Shown: positions 8,460 to 16,895 of the stretch, piece by piece | Layout: each line of letters opens with the position of its first letter | Position numbering within the stretch: position 1 is the first letter of the stretch | From: Solirubrobacter sp963736505 | GTDB taxonomy: Bacteria > Actinomycetota > Thermoleophilia > Solirubrobacterales > Solirubrobacteraceae | Reading direction: 5' to 3' | Length of the DNA stretch: 64,000 bases | Assembly (NCBI GenBank): GCA_963736505.1 | Contig: CAVTOZ010000002.1 | Span: 294,892-358,891 of the forward strand | The notes under the pieces: model-generated | Told to the model about the DNA's origin: nothing | Databases searched by the model: none | Seen by the model: only the letters and a program-made list of their open reading frames with translations | Program-made: the position numbers and the translations under genes

Positions 8460-8505
8460 CGTCAATCCACGCTTGACGGCGTGCCGCGTCAAGCGTAAGT
8501 TGACG
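8460..8505 (+). promoter_or_regulatory. paired CGTCAA-N7-TTGACG operator-like boxes
   Basis: Two 19-bp palindromes of identical form lie in tandem: CGTCAA at 8460 with TTGACG at 8473, and CGTCAA at 8487 with TTGACG at 8500, each with a 7-bp spacer. The second ends 2 bp before the ATG at 8508. The symmetry, identical half-sites and 27-bp period indicate two adjacent sites for a dimeric DNA-binding protein. The gene that follows encodes a helix-turn-helix, so autoregulation is a reasonable guess. TTGACG could also double as a -35 element for a start further down. Confidence 0.7.
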
Positions 8506-8507
8506 AT

Positions 8508-9252
8508 ATGGACGTCGACCGCCTCGCCGCGGTTGTCGCGGCACGCGCCCGCGGCGGCGACGAGCTCGAGCAGCTCGCCGTCGCGGTGGCGGTCGCCGAC
8601 GAAGTCCGCGACGAGGCCGATGAGCTCGTCGATCGGTTCGTCTCGTCGGCACGCGAAGCCGGGCGCTCGTGGACGGAGATCGGGGCCTCACTCGGCGTGA
8701 CCAAGCAAGCCGCGCAGCAACGCTTCGTCGCCGCTCCCGCCGAGCTCGACCACGACGCGAGCGCGATCGTCGCCGCCGCCCAAGGCCATGCACGCTCCTT
8801 CCACCATCGCTATGTCGGCACCGAGCACCTCCTGCTCGCGCTGTCCGCCGACACCGGCCTCGCCGGAACGACGCTCGCACGGCTTGGCGTCGACGAAGGC
8901 GAGCTCGCACGGCGCATTCGCGAGGAGGTCGGTGCCGGGCACTCGAGCGAGACCGCCACGCTCGGGATCTCCCCGCGTGCCAAGCGCGTCCTCGACGCCG
9001 CCGGCCACGAGGCGCGCAGGCTCGGGCATCGCTGCCGGACCGCATCGCCCGAGCACGTCCTGCTCGCCCTCAGCGCCCGACGGCGACGCGGTCGGCGCGC
9101 GGATCCTCCGCGACCTGGACATCTCCGACGACCAGCTGCGCGCGCAACTCGCCGAGCTGCTCGCCGGCGAGGCCCCCGAGCTGGCGCGGATGATCCGCCG
9201 GCCGGCGAAGCGACGGCTGCGCCGGCGACCGCGAGCACGCCAGACGAGCTGA
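8508..9252 (+). pseudogene. HTH plus Clp N-terminal domain protein, frameshifted
   Basis: Residues about 1-70 hold a helix-turn-helix (GRSWTEIGASLGVTKQAAQQ), and residues about 80-190 two Clp_N repeats (HRYVGTEHLLLALSADTGLA and a second ending SPEHVLLALSA). Right after LALSA at about 9077-9080 the frame must shift by one to continue PDGDAVGARILRDLDISDDQ and run to a stop at 9252; without the shift the frame turns into Arg/Pro-rich nonsense for hundreds of codons. The intact family is about 250 aa, common in Actinobacteria, and thought to act as a regulator with a chaperone-adaptor domain. A single missing or extra base explains it, so a sequencing error cannot be excluded. The domain before the shift is complete. 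Confidence 0.8.
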
Positions 9253-9258
9253 CGGGCC

Positions 9259-9984
9259 ATGACCCTCACGATCCGCAACGACGACCCGGTGGCGATCGCC
9301 TTGATCGCGGCGATCCGCTCCGGCGACCTGGATGCGCTCGCCGAGCTGCTGGGCGCGAATCCCGGACTCGCGGCCGCGCGTCTGCGGGACCGATGCGGAT
9401 CCCGGACGCCGCTGCACGTCGTGACCGACTGGCCCGGCTATTTCCCGAACGGGCCCGAGGTGGCGCGCGCCCTGCTCGCGGCCGGCGCCGATCCCAACGC
9501 GGCCGGCGAAGGCGGGCAGTTCGCCGAGACGCCGCTGCACTGGGCGGCGAGCAGCGACGACGCCGACGTCGCCGAGGTCCTGATCGACGGCGGCGCCGAC
9601 ATCGAGGCGCCGGGCGGATCGATCGCCGGCACGCCGCTGTCGAACGCGGTCGGCTACGGCTGCTGGCACGTCGCGCGGCTGCTGCTCGCGCGCGGCGCGC
9701 GCGTGGAATGGCTGTGGCAGGCCGCCGCGCTCGGCGTCCTCGCGCGCGTCGAAGAGCTCTGCGCCGACGGCCCGGGCGCCGGCGAGATCAACGACGCGTT
9801 CTGGCAGGCCTGCCACGGTGGACAGCGGCGCGTCGCCGAGTACCTCCTCGGCCGCGGAGCGGACATCAACGCGCATCCGGACTACGCGGACCAGACGCCG
9901 CTGGAGATCGCACAGGCGCCCGGCACCCGCGAGGAGAACCTGATCGGATGGCTGCGCGAGCAGGGCGCGAAAGGGCCGGCCTAG
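9259..9984 (+). CDS. ankyrin-repeat protein
   Basis: A 241-residue soluble protein built of about five ankyrin repeats: RTPLHVVTDWPGYFPNGPEV, ETPLHWAASSDDADVAEVLI, GTPLSNAVGYGCWHVARLLL and a last AEYLLGRGADINAHPDYADQ unit. The TPLH signature opens each repeat. Such proteins mediate protein contacts in the cytoplasm. It follows the HTH/Clp-N gene by 6 bp and is likely co-transcribed with it. Its stop shares the CTAG palindrome at 9981-9984 with the stop of the convergent stress-protein gene. Confidence 0.9.
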   Translation: MTLTIRNDDPVAIALIAAIRSGDLDALAELLGANPGLAAARLRDRCGSRTPLHVVTDWPGYFPNGPEVARALLAAGADPNAAGEGGQFAETPLHWAASSDDADVAEVLIDGGADIEAPGGSIAGTPLSNAVGYGCWHVARLLLARGARVEWLWQAAALGVLARVEELCADGPGAGEINDAFWQACHGGQRRVAEYLLGRGADINAHPDYADQTPLEIAQAPGTREENLIGWLREQGAKGPA

Positions 9985-10433
9985 GAGTGCACCCGGCGCA
10001 CGACGAGCGCGGGACGGTTCGCGTGGTGGACGACCGCGCCGGACACGCTGCCCAGCAGCACCCCTTTGATGCCGCTGAGGCCGCGCGAGCCGAGCACGAT
10101 CGCGCTTGCGTCGCGCTTGTCGGCGACCTCGACGATCGCCTCCCACACGGGGCCGCGTGCCTCCACGACCAGCGGCGAGGCCTTCAAGCCGGCCGCCTCG
10201 GCCAGCTCGACGCCCTCGGCGGCGATCCCCTCCGTGCTTTCTCGCGCCGCGTCCATCAGCTCATCGAGGTTGGTCGCGGCGCCGACCCACGCGAACGACG
10301 GGATCGCCGCGGCGTCCTGCCAGACCGAGACCACGAGCGCGGGCCGCGACCCCATCAGGCTCGCCGCCTCGGCGATCGCGTGCTTGGCGTCGTCGGAGCC
10401 GTCGTAGCAGAGCAGGAGTGGCCGATCGGGCAT
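9981..10433 (-). CDS. universal stress protein (UspA family)
   Basis: Start set at the ATG at 10433 (MPDRPLLLCYDGSDDAKHAI), giving 150 aa, the normal family length; an upstream extension in the same frame is low-complexity. The fold opens with the YDGSDDAK nucleotide-binding strand, and the C-terminal GSRGLSGIKGVLLGSVS matches the G-x2-G-x9-G-S ATP-binding motif, so this is the ATP-binding subtype. It lies just downstream of the LysR gene on the same strand and may share its transcript. Confidence 0.93.
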   Translation of the reverse strand: MPDRPLLLCYDGSDDAKHAIAEAASLMGSRPALVVSVWQDAAAIPSFAWVGAATNLDELMDAARESTEGIAAEGVELAEAAGLKASPLVVEARGPVWEAIVEVADKRDASAIVLGSRGLSGIKGVLLGSVSGAVVHHANRPALVVRRVHS

Positions 10434-10446
10434 GCGGGACCTCGGT

Positions 10447-11361
10447 TCAGTCGATGGTGTGAGTGAGCTCGTGCCGGTGCGGGTCGCTCGCGGGGACCCA
10501 CGTCGACCCGACGGGCACGGTGTGCAGTGCGACGCCGCCCGCGTGGTCGCGTAGAGCGGCGACGGTGTCGCGGTCATCGTCCGCGCGCGTGACGAGCGAC
10601 CAGCACCAGAGCGGGCACGGATCGACCACCGGCCGCGTCTGCAGGCGCGCGGGCAGCGTGTCGGTGGAGCGCTTCGGCGACATCAACACCGGTGCGTCGA
10701 GACGGAGGGCGCGCTCGTGCAGCGCCGGGCCGGCGATGCCGCCGTCATCGATCTGCACGACACGCGCGCCGGTGGCGTCGGCGAACTCGGTCGCGAAGTC
10801 GTTCCACGCTTGCCAGGACGTCAGGTCGGCGTCGACGAGCACGCGCAGCCTGCGCGCCGGAACGGACTTGTCGCTTCGCCCGGCATGCGTGAGGGCGACG
10901 AGCGGTTCGGGCCATAGCAGGCGGAGGTCCAGCCGATCATGACGCGAGGCGGCCCACGCGACGGCCGCGTCGAGACCGCCGTCGAGGACGCGCGTGATCT
11001 GGACGTGACTGGGCATGACCCATGCGTCGACGCGGAGCTGGAATGCCGTGGAAGCGGTGAGCTGATCGGGGAACCAGCTGACGTAGCCGATCCGGAGAGG
11101 ACCGCTGATTCCCGCGAGCCGACGCCGCGCGCTCGCGGCGAGCTCGAGGATCTCGCGCGCGTCGGGCAGCAGCATCCTCCCGGCCGACGTCAGCTCGACG
11201 TGCCGGCGATCGCGGACGAACAGCGACGTGCCGACGCTCGCCTCGAGTGACTTGATCTGCTGGGAGAGCGACGGCGGCGCGATGTGCAGCCGCTCGGCGG
11301 CGCGGCCGAAGTGCAGCTCTTCGGCGACGGCGACGAAGTACCGAAGGAGCCTCAACTCCAT
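10447..11361 (-). CDS. LysR family transcriptional regulator
   Basis: The ATG at 11361 begins MELRLLRYFVAVAEELHFGR, the canonical LysR opening, with the winged HTH at residues 18-37 (AAERLHIAPPSLSQQIKSLE). The effector domain follows from about residue 90 (GPLRIGYVSWFPDQL), with a total of 304 aa, normal for the family. It is divergent from the muconolactone-isomerase remnant and DUF3237 gene at 11492, the standard arrangement for a LysR activator of an aromatic catabolic operon. The target operon has decayed, so the regulator may have lost its original job. Confidence 0.93.
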   Translation of the reverse strand: MELRLLRYFVAVAEELHFGRAAERLHIAPPSLSQQIKSLEASVGTSLFVRDRRHVELTSAGRMLLPDAREILELAASARRRLAGISGPLRIGYVSWFPDQLTASTAFQLRVDAWVMPSHVQITRVLDGGLDAAVAWAASRHDRLDLRLLWPEPLVALTHAGRSDKSVPARRLRVLVDADLTSWQAWNDFATEFADATGARVVQIDDGGIAGPALHERALRLDAPVLMSPKRSTDTLPARLQTRPVVDPCPLWCWSLVTRADDDRDTVAALRDHAGGVALHTVPVGSTWVPASDPHRHELTHTID

Positions 11362-11491
11362 TCGCCGAACGATACGCGGCGTGTGTGAGGCGGCGCCTAA
11401 CAGCGTGAGCCAACCGGTCCTGGCCGAACGCGCACGCCGCGTGCACCCTTGCTGCATGAGCATCACCGAAGCGCACACAGCGAGCTAGGAC

Positions 11492-11688
11492 ATGGACTTC
11501 CTGGTTGAGTTCGAGATCGACGTTCCGGCGGAGACGCCGGAGGCCGAGGTCGAAGATCGCGATAGGGCGGAGGCGGTTGCCGTGACGAAGCTGGCGGATG
11601 AAGGCCATCTCCTGCGGGCGAGTGGATGACCGTCACCGTCACCGGGCTCGAGCCTCATCCCAACGACCCGGCGCCGGATCATGAGTGA
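11492..11688 (+). pseudogene. muconolactone delta-isomerase remnant (internal deletion)
   Basis: The first frame starts MDFLVEFEIDVPAETPEAEV at 11492 and runs to DEGHLLRASG before a stop at 11629, matching the N-terminal half of muconolactone delta-isomerase. In a different frame from about 11620 comes EWMTVTVTGLEPHPNDPAPD with a stop at 11688, which is the family's usual C-terminus. About 30-35 residues of the roughly 92-residue enzyme are missing at the join, and the frames differ. The enzyme is a small decameric isomerase of the beta-ketoadipate pathway. The remnant overlaps the next gene by 8 bp and lies divergent to the LysR gene. Confidence 0.82.
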
Positions 11689-12154
11689 CCGCCTGCCCGA
11701 GCCGCGACTGCGGCTCGTCTACCGCTTGGAGGCACGGCTCGGCGAGCCGCTCGATCTGGGTGAGACCGCGCCCGGCCGGCGCCGCATCGTGCCCCTGACC
11801 GACGGCACGTTCGAAGGTCCCGAGATCTCCGGGCGCCTGGTGCCGGGCGCGAGCGCCGACTGGCAGACCGTCCTCCCCGACGGGACCGCGCTGGGGGATA
11901 TCCGCTACACGCTGCAGACCGACGCCGGCACGCTGCTCTACGTCCGGTCGCGCAGCATCCGCCACGGGAGCCCAGAGGTCCTCGCCCGGCTCGCCCGGGG
12001 CGAGGACGTCGACGCCGCGGAGTACACCTTCCGCACCACGACCCGGATCGAGACCGCCGCACCGGAGCTCGACTGGCTGAACAAGGGCGTCTTCATCGGC
12101 GTCGGCGGCCGTCAGCCCGGCCTCGTGATCTACGAGACCTACCTGGTCGAATGA
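11681..12154 (+). CDS. DUF3237 family protein
   Basis: A 157-aa soluble protein. It has the DUF3237 pattern: LRLVYRLEARLGEPLDLGET at the start, GRRRIVPLTDGTFEGPEISG in the first third, GASADWQTVLPDGTALGDIR in the middle, and a closing LNKGVFIGVGG plus YETYLVE. The family is a small beta-barrel often found with aromatic or polyketide catabolism; no reaction has been firmly assigned. It overlaps the end of the muconolactone-isomerase remnant, so it was the second gene of that operon and remains intact. Confidence 0.88.
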   Translation: MSDRLPEPRLRLVYRLEARLGEPLDLGETAPGRRRIVPLTDGTFEGPEISGRLVPGASADWQTVLPDGTALGDIRYTLQTDAGTLLYVRSRSIRHGSPEVLARLARGEDVDAAEYTFRTTTRIETAAPELDWLNKGVFIGVGGRQPGLVIYETYLVE

Positions 12155-12194
12155 GACCGCCTGAGCGACGGATCGCTAGGCTCGCGCGGCGTCG

Positions 12195-13217
12195 ATGCCT
12201 CGCCTGCTCGCCCGCACGACACTGTCGGTGACCGTCATGGGCGCGTTCGTCGCGCCGGGGGCGTCGGCCGCTGTGTCGCCGGTCGCGGTACCTCCGGCCG
12301 CGCGGGCGGTCGACACCTCGCATCCGGATCGGTGGGTCGGCACCGGGACGCCGGGAAGCTGCACGTCGCGCGCGGTCGTGCGGGCCGTCGCCAAGGGCGG
12401 CGTGATCAGGTTCCGGTGCGGATCGCGCCCGGTCCGGATCGTGCTGCGACAGACCGCCAAGGTCGTCAACACCAGCCGCCGCGTGGTGCTCGACGGCGGC
12501 GGGCTGGTCACGCTCAGCGGCGGCGGCACGCGCCGGATCCTCTACCAGGACACGTGCGACCGGCGCCAGCGCTGGACGACCTCGCATTGCGACGACCAGG
12601 CGACGCCCGTGCTCGTGGTGCAGAACCTCACCTTCGCCGACGGCAACGCCACAGGTGAGCGCTACGATGGCGGCGGGGGCGGCGCGATCTTCGCCCGCGG
12701 TGGACGTCTGAAGATCGTCGGCTCCGCGTTCGCCGGCAATCGCTGCGACGCGACCGGCCCCGACCTCGGCGGCGGGGCGATCCGGGCGCTCTCCCAGTAC
12801 CACGGCCAGCCCGTGACGGTCGTCGCGAGCACGTTCACCCGCGGACGCTGCAGCAACGGCGCGGCGCTGAGCAGCATCGGCGTGTCGTGGTCGATCTATA
12901 ACAGCGTCTTCACCGGCAATCGCGCGATCGGCCGCGGCGCCAATCCGGCACACGCCGGCACGCCCGGCGGCGGGTCCGGCGGCGGCATGTACTTCGACGG
13001 CAACGACTTCCAGGTCCTGATCGCCGGCACCCGCATGACGGACAACCACGCGCGCGAAGGCGGCGGGGCGGTCTTCTTCGTCAGCAACGACCGCACGGGC
13101 GTCCTCACCATCCGCTCCTCGACCCTGCACGACAACCCGAGCGAGGGCTTCCAGACCGACCCCGGCATCTACTTCCTCGGGCGCAACCAGACCGTCGTCG
13201 ATTCCGACGTGAGCTGA
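12195..13217 (+). CDS. secreted parallel beta-helix (pectate-lyase-like) protein
   Basis: The 340-residue product has a signal peptide ending near APGASA. The mature chain shows the start of a right-handed beta-helix (VVNTSRRVVLDGGGLVTLSG), with repeated rungs carrying N-x-F/G-N-R motifs (VGSAFAGNRCDATG, VASTFTRGRCSNG, YNSVFTGNRAIG). This matches PbH1-repeat proteins related to polysaccharide lyases and chondroitinase B-like folds. No catalytic Lys/Arg set can be assigned by eye, so enzymatic activity is unproven. It converges on the histidine-kinase gene with 6 bp between the stops. Confidence 0.85.
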   Translation: MPRLLARTTLSVTVMGAFVAPGASAAVSPVAVPPAARAVDTSHPDRWVGTGTPGSCTSRAVVRAVAKGGVIRFRCGSRPVRIVLRQTAKVVNTSRRVVLDGGGLVTLSGGGTRRILYQDTCDRRQRWTTSHCDDQATPVLVVQNLTFADGNATGERYDGGGGGAIFARGGRLKIVGSAFAGNRCDATGPDLGGGAIRALSQYHGQPVTVVASTFTRGRCSNGAALSSIGVSWSIYNSVFTGNRAIGRGANPAHAGTPGGGSGGGMYFDGNDFQVLIAGTRMTDNHAREGGGAVFFVSNDRTGVLTIRSSTLHDNPSEGFQTDPGIYFLGRNQTVVDSDVS

Positions 13218-13223
13218 CCTCGG

Positions 13224-15713
13224 TCACGGGTCGCTGATGAGGGTCGCGTGGAGCGTGGTTCCGTTGCTGGGCGGGCTCGAGATCGTGAGCGTGCCGTCGG
13301 CGGCTTCGATGCGGTCGAGCAGTCCGGTGAGTCCGCTGCCTCGGGTCGGGTCGGCGCCGCCGGCACCGTCGTCGCGGATCTCGATCGTCAGCTCGCGGCC
13401 CTGGAGCGCGATCTCGACGGTCGCATGGGTGGCGTGGGCGTGCTTGACGACGTTGGTGAGGGCTTCGGCGACGATGAAGTAGGCCGTGGTCTCGGTCTGA
13501 GCCGTCAGCCGCGGCACGTTCACGCGCAGGTCGATCGGCAGCGGGATGTCGTCGGTGAGCGCCTCGATCCCGGTGCGCAGGCCGCCGCCGGTGAGGGCGG
13601 CGGGGAGGATGCCGCGGACGAGGTCGCGGAGCTCGCGGTTCGCGCGTTCGGTGTGGGTCAGCGCCGCGTCGATGAGATCGGCGGTGGGTCGGCCGGCCGC
13701 GGCGGCGTCTTTGGCGAGCTCGAGTGTGATCTGGGCGTGGACGAGGCGCTGCTGGGCTCCGTCGTGCAGGTCGCGCTGGAGCCGCCGGCGGGTCTCGTCG
13801 GCGGTGGCGACGACGCGTGCGCGGGAGGCCGTCAACTTGGCCTTGTTCTCGGCGTTGGCGATCGCGGCGGCGGCCAGTTCGGCGAACTGCATCAGGCGGT
13901 CTTCGGTTCCGGCCGGGAGCGGTGGCCCGGCGGTGCCGGCGGTGAGCGAGCCCCAGACGTGGCCTTCGACGGTGACGGGCACGGCGACGCCGGGTCCGGC
14001 CGGGGTCCGGAGCCCGCCGTTGCACTGTGCGACGACGACGGCGACGTCCCCGGGCTCGTAGCGGAGCAGCGCGGTGGCGAGATCGCCGAGCTGCTTCGAC
14101 GCTTCGGTGGCCACCGCGCTGAAGACGTCGGTGAGGGCGGCGCCGTGCGCGACGAGCTCGGCGACCCGGCGCAGCGCCGCCTGCTCATGCGCGAGGACGT
14201 GCAGGTCGCGACGCGTCTGCGCGGCGGCGATGGCGGTGCTGGCGAGCTCGGCGAAGTCGGTCAGGTGCCGCTCGATCGGCAAGGGGAGCGGCTCGCGTCG
14301 TGCGACCACGACGAGTGCGCCCCAGAGCCGCCGCTCGAGCAGGATCGGGACCGCGACGCTCGCCGAGAACCCGAACTTATGCGCAACCTGCGGCCAATGC
14401 CCTGACATCTGGGCGAGGTCGTCGATGCGGGCGGCGCGGCCGGAGCTCCACACGCGCTGGACCGCGCCGTCGCCACCGGCCGGCGAGCGCATGCCGGTCC
14501 GGATGTCTCCGGGCGCACCGTCGAGCGCCACGATCTCGGTTGCGCCGTCCGGCTCGAAGCGCAGCAGCGTCGTGAAGTCGACGCCGGCGAGCTTGGACGC
14601 TTGGACGGCGACGGCCTCGAGTACGGCGTCGACCGGCGCCTCCTGGGCGGCGAGCTCGGCCACGCGGCGCAGGGCGGCCTGCTCGTCGGCGAGCGCCTGC
14701 AGCTCCGCGCGCGCCTGGCCGTTGGCCAGCGCGGAGGCGATCAGCTTGGCGAACTGCTCCAGGCGCTGCTCGGTGCCGGGCGGGAGCGGCGTGGCGCCGG
14801 ACGTCGCGGTGAGCATCCCCCAGACGCTGTCCTGGACCGAGATGGGGGCCGCGACGGCGGCCGTGAGGCCGAACCGCGCGGCGAGTCGGGCGTCTCGCTC
14901 GCGCGCGTAGTCGTCGACACGGGCGGCGCGACCGTCGCGGCGGACGAAGTCGGGCAGCGTCTCGGCGTCGAAGGCGATGCGCGTGCCGACGGGTGCAGGC
15001 CCGCCGCATGTCGCCACGACCATGAGCTCGCGCTCTGAGTCGAAGCGCGTCAGCGTCATCGCCTGCTCGCCGAGCAGCTTCGACGCCTCGGTGGCGACGG
15101 CGTCGAAGAGCGCCTCCTGCGGCACGCCGCGCGCGACGAGCTCGGCGACCCGCAGCAGCGCCGCCTGCTCGCGCGCGAGCGCCGCCAGGTTCGTACGGGC
15201 CTGCGCGTTGGAGATCGCGGTCGCGGCGAGCTCGGCGAACCTGCGCAGACGGTCCTCGGCACCCACGGGCAGCCGGCTCGAGCCCAGCACGGTGATCGCG
15301 CCCCACACCCGACCCTCGGTGAGGATCGGCGCGCCGACGCCGCTGCTCAATCCGAGCTCGTTCGCGATCGCGGCGTTGGGACCGGGCACCCGCTCGTAGT
15401 GCTCGATCCTGGCGGCTTGAGCCGTGCGTCGAACCCGCTGGACCACGCCGTCGCCGTCGTCCGAGATGCGCATGCCCACGTGCATGACGTGCCGCACGCC
15501 TTCGGCGCCGCCCATCGCGACGATCACGGGCGGCTCGTCCGGCTCGAAGCGCAGCAGCGCGGTGAAGTGGTCGCCGAGGAGCCGGCAGGCCTCCTCGGCC
15601 ACGGCGTCGAGCACGCTCGACTCGGAGGCGCCGGCCGCGACGAGCTCGGCTACGCGCCGCAGCGCCGCCTGTTCATCGGCGAGGCGCGTCGCGTCGGCGA
15701 GATCGCCGGGCAC
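13224..15713 (-). CDS. four-GAF sensor histidine kinase
   Basis: The 829-residue protein has no transmembrane segment and carries four tandem GAF domains (about residues 15-170, 185-335, 350-500 and 515-640). Each is introduced by the same short helix, EQAALRRVAELVA or a close variant, so they arose by duplication. The kinase core is HisKA_3 type with RRRLQRDLHDGAQQRLVHAQ (phosphorylated His in DLHDGAQ), and the HATPase domain shows EALTNVVKHAHA (N-box) and DDGAGGAD with GSGLTGLLDRI. This is the NarX/DesK-like class of cytoplasmic sensor. It is downstream of two response regulators on the same strand and is their likely partner. GAF ligands are unknown. Confidence 0.94.
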   Translation of the reverse strand: MPGDLADATRLADEQAALRRVAELVAAGASESSVLDAVAEEACRLLGDHFTALLRFEPDEPPVIVAMGGAEGVRHVMHVGMRISDDGDGVVQRVRRTAQAARIEHYERVPGPNAAIANELGLSSGVGAPILTEGRVWGAITVLGSSRLPVGAEDRLRRFAELAATAISNAQARTNLAALAREQAALLRVAELVARGVPQEALFDAVATEASKLLGEQAMTLTRFDSERELMVVATCGGPAPVGTRIAFDAETLPDFVRRDGRAARVDDYARERDARLAARFGLTAAVAAPISVQDSVWGMLTATSGATPLPPGTEQRLEQFAKLIASALANGQARAELQALADEQAALRRVAELAAQEAPVDAVLEAVAVQASKLAGVDFTTLLRFEPDGATEIVALDGAPGDIRTGMRSPAGGDGAVQRVWSSGRAARIDDLAQMSGHWPQVAHKFGFSASVAVPILLERRLWGALVVVARREPLPLPIERHLTDFAELASTAIAAAQTRRDLHVLAHEQAALRRVAELVAHGAALTDVFSAVATEASKQLGDLATALLRYEPGDVAVVVAQCNGGLRTPAGPGVAVPVTVEGHVWGSLTAGTAGPPLPAGTEDRLMQFAELAAAAIANAENKAKLTASRARVVATADETRRRLQRDLHDGAQQRLVHAQITLELAKDAAAAGRPTADLIDAALTHTERANRELRDLVRGILPAALTGGGLRTGIEALTDDIPLPIDLRVNVPRLTAQTETTAYFIVAEALTNVVKHAHATHATVEIALQGRELTIEIRDDGAGGADPTRGSGLTGLLDRIEAADGTLTISSPPSNGTTLHATLISDP

Positions 15714-15758
15714 GCGGGGAACGATCGCATGTGACGGACGTCGCCGCCAGCGCCCCGA

Positions 15759-16430
15759 TCAGCCGCGGCGCTGCGCCTCGCGCATGAACAGCAGGACCGC
15801 GTGGACGCGGCGATGCTCGGTGTCGGCCGGCGCGATATCGAGCTTGCGCAGGATCGCCGTGACGTGCTTCTCGACGGCGGCCTCGCTGACGAACAGCGAC
15901 TGCGCGATGCCGAGGTTCGACTTGCCCTCGGCCATCGTCGCGAGCACATCGTGCTCGCGTGGCGTCAGCGCGCTCAGCGGGCCGCTCATCCTGGAGCGTC
16001 CAAGCATGCGGGCGACCACCTCCGGGTCGAGTGCGCTCCCTCCTTCCGCCACGCGGCAGACCGCGTCGACGAAGGCGGGGACGTTCCCGACCCGCTCCTT
16101 GAGCAGGTACCCGACGCCCTCCGGGCGATCCCCGATCAGCTCGAGCGCGAACGACGGCTCGCAGTGCTGCGAGAGGATCACGACGCCGGTCTTCGGCAGT
16201 CGCCGACGCAGCTCGACCGCGGCGAGCAGGCCGTCGTTCTCGTGCCGCGGCGGCATCTGGACGTCGACGATCGCGACATCGGGCCGGTGGGCGACCGCCC
16301 GGCGCAGCAGATGCTCGGCGTCGCCGGCCTGCGCGACGACGTCGAGCCCGGCGTCGTCGAGCAGCCGGGCGATGCCCTCGCGCAGCAGCACGTCGTCCTC
16401 GCCGATCACGACCCGTAGCGCCGACTCCAT
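15759..16430 (-). CDS. NarL/FixJ-type response regulator
   Basis: A 223-residue regulator. The receiver domain (1-120) has the acidic pair in VIGEDDVLL, the phospho-acceptor Asp in VAIVDVQMP and the Lys in YLLKERVG. The LuxR-type HTH follows: LTPREHDVLATMAEGKSNLG then LFVSEAAVEKHVTAILRKLD. Its ATG overlaps the stop of the preceding receiver gene and its stop is 45 bp from the histidine-kinase start, so the three form one operon and this is the probable output regulator. A much longer open frame across this gene is a shadow. Confidence 0.94.
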   Translation of the reverse strand: MESALRVVIGEDDVLLREGIARLLDDAGLDVVAQAGDAEHLLRRAVAHRPDVAIVDVQMPPRHENDGLLAAVELRRRLPKTGVVILSQHCEPSFALELIGDRPEGVGYLLKERVGNVPAFVDAVCRVAEGGSALDPEVVARMLGRSRMSGPLSALTPREHDVLATMAEGKSNLGIAQSLFVSEAAVEKHVTAILRKLDIAPADTEHRRVHAVLLFMREAQRRG

Positions 16431-16789
16431 CACTCCTCCTCGAACAGCTGCCGAAGCGCGCGGCCGGTGAGCTGGTGCTTGGCCAGGAAGCCGGCTGCGC
16501 CGGAGCGCCGAACGGCGGGCTCGCTGGTCGCGCCGGCGTCGGTCGAGATCAACACCACCCGGAGCGGCCATGCGAGTGAGCTCAGTCGCCGGGCCAGCGC
16601 GAAGCCGTCGCCGTCGGGCAGGCCGATGTCGACGAGCGCGGCGTCGGGGCGCAGCTCGGCGGCGCGGGCGAGTGCCTCTTCGACGCTGCCGGCTTCGCCG
16701 ATCACGTGGAAGCCCGAGCCGTTGAGCACCTGCGATGCGAGTTCGCGGAACGTGGCGTCGTCGTCGACGACGAGCACCGAGTGAGACAC
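16430..16789 (-). CDS. single-domain response regulator (receiver only)
   Basis: A 119-residue CheY-like receiver with the acidic DDD pocket (VLVVDDDATF), phospho-acceptor Asp in ALVDIGLPDGDG and the conserved Ser/Thr-Lys positions (LISTDAG and FLAKHQL). There is no output domain. It is the first gene of the two-component operon at 13224-16789, overlapping the NarL-type regulator by one base. A stand-alone receiver in this position often serves as a phosphate sink or modulates the kinase. Confidence 0.93.
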   Translation of the reverse strand: MSHSVLVVDDDATFRELASQVLNGSGFHVIGEAGSVEEALARAAELRPDAALVDIGLPDGDGFALARRLSSLAWPLRVVLISTDAGATSEPAVRRSGAAGFLAKHQLTGRALRQLFEEE

Positions 16790-16895
16790 CGCTTGATCCT
16801 CCCAGCTGCGCGTCGGCCCGTGGTAGGGCTAGCCCGACGATGTTTCGGGTCAGCCGTCGTAGCGGGTCGAGCCGGCGTCCTCGATCGTGATCGGC

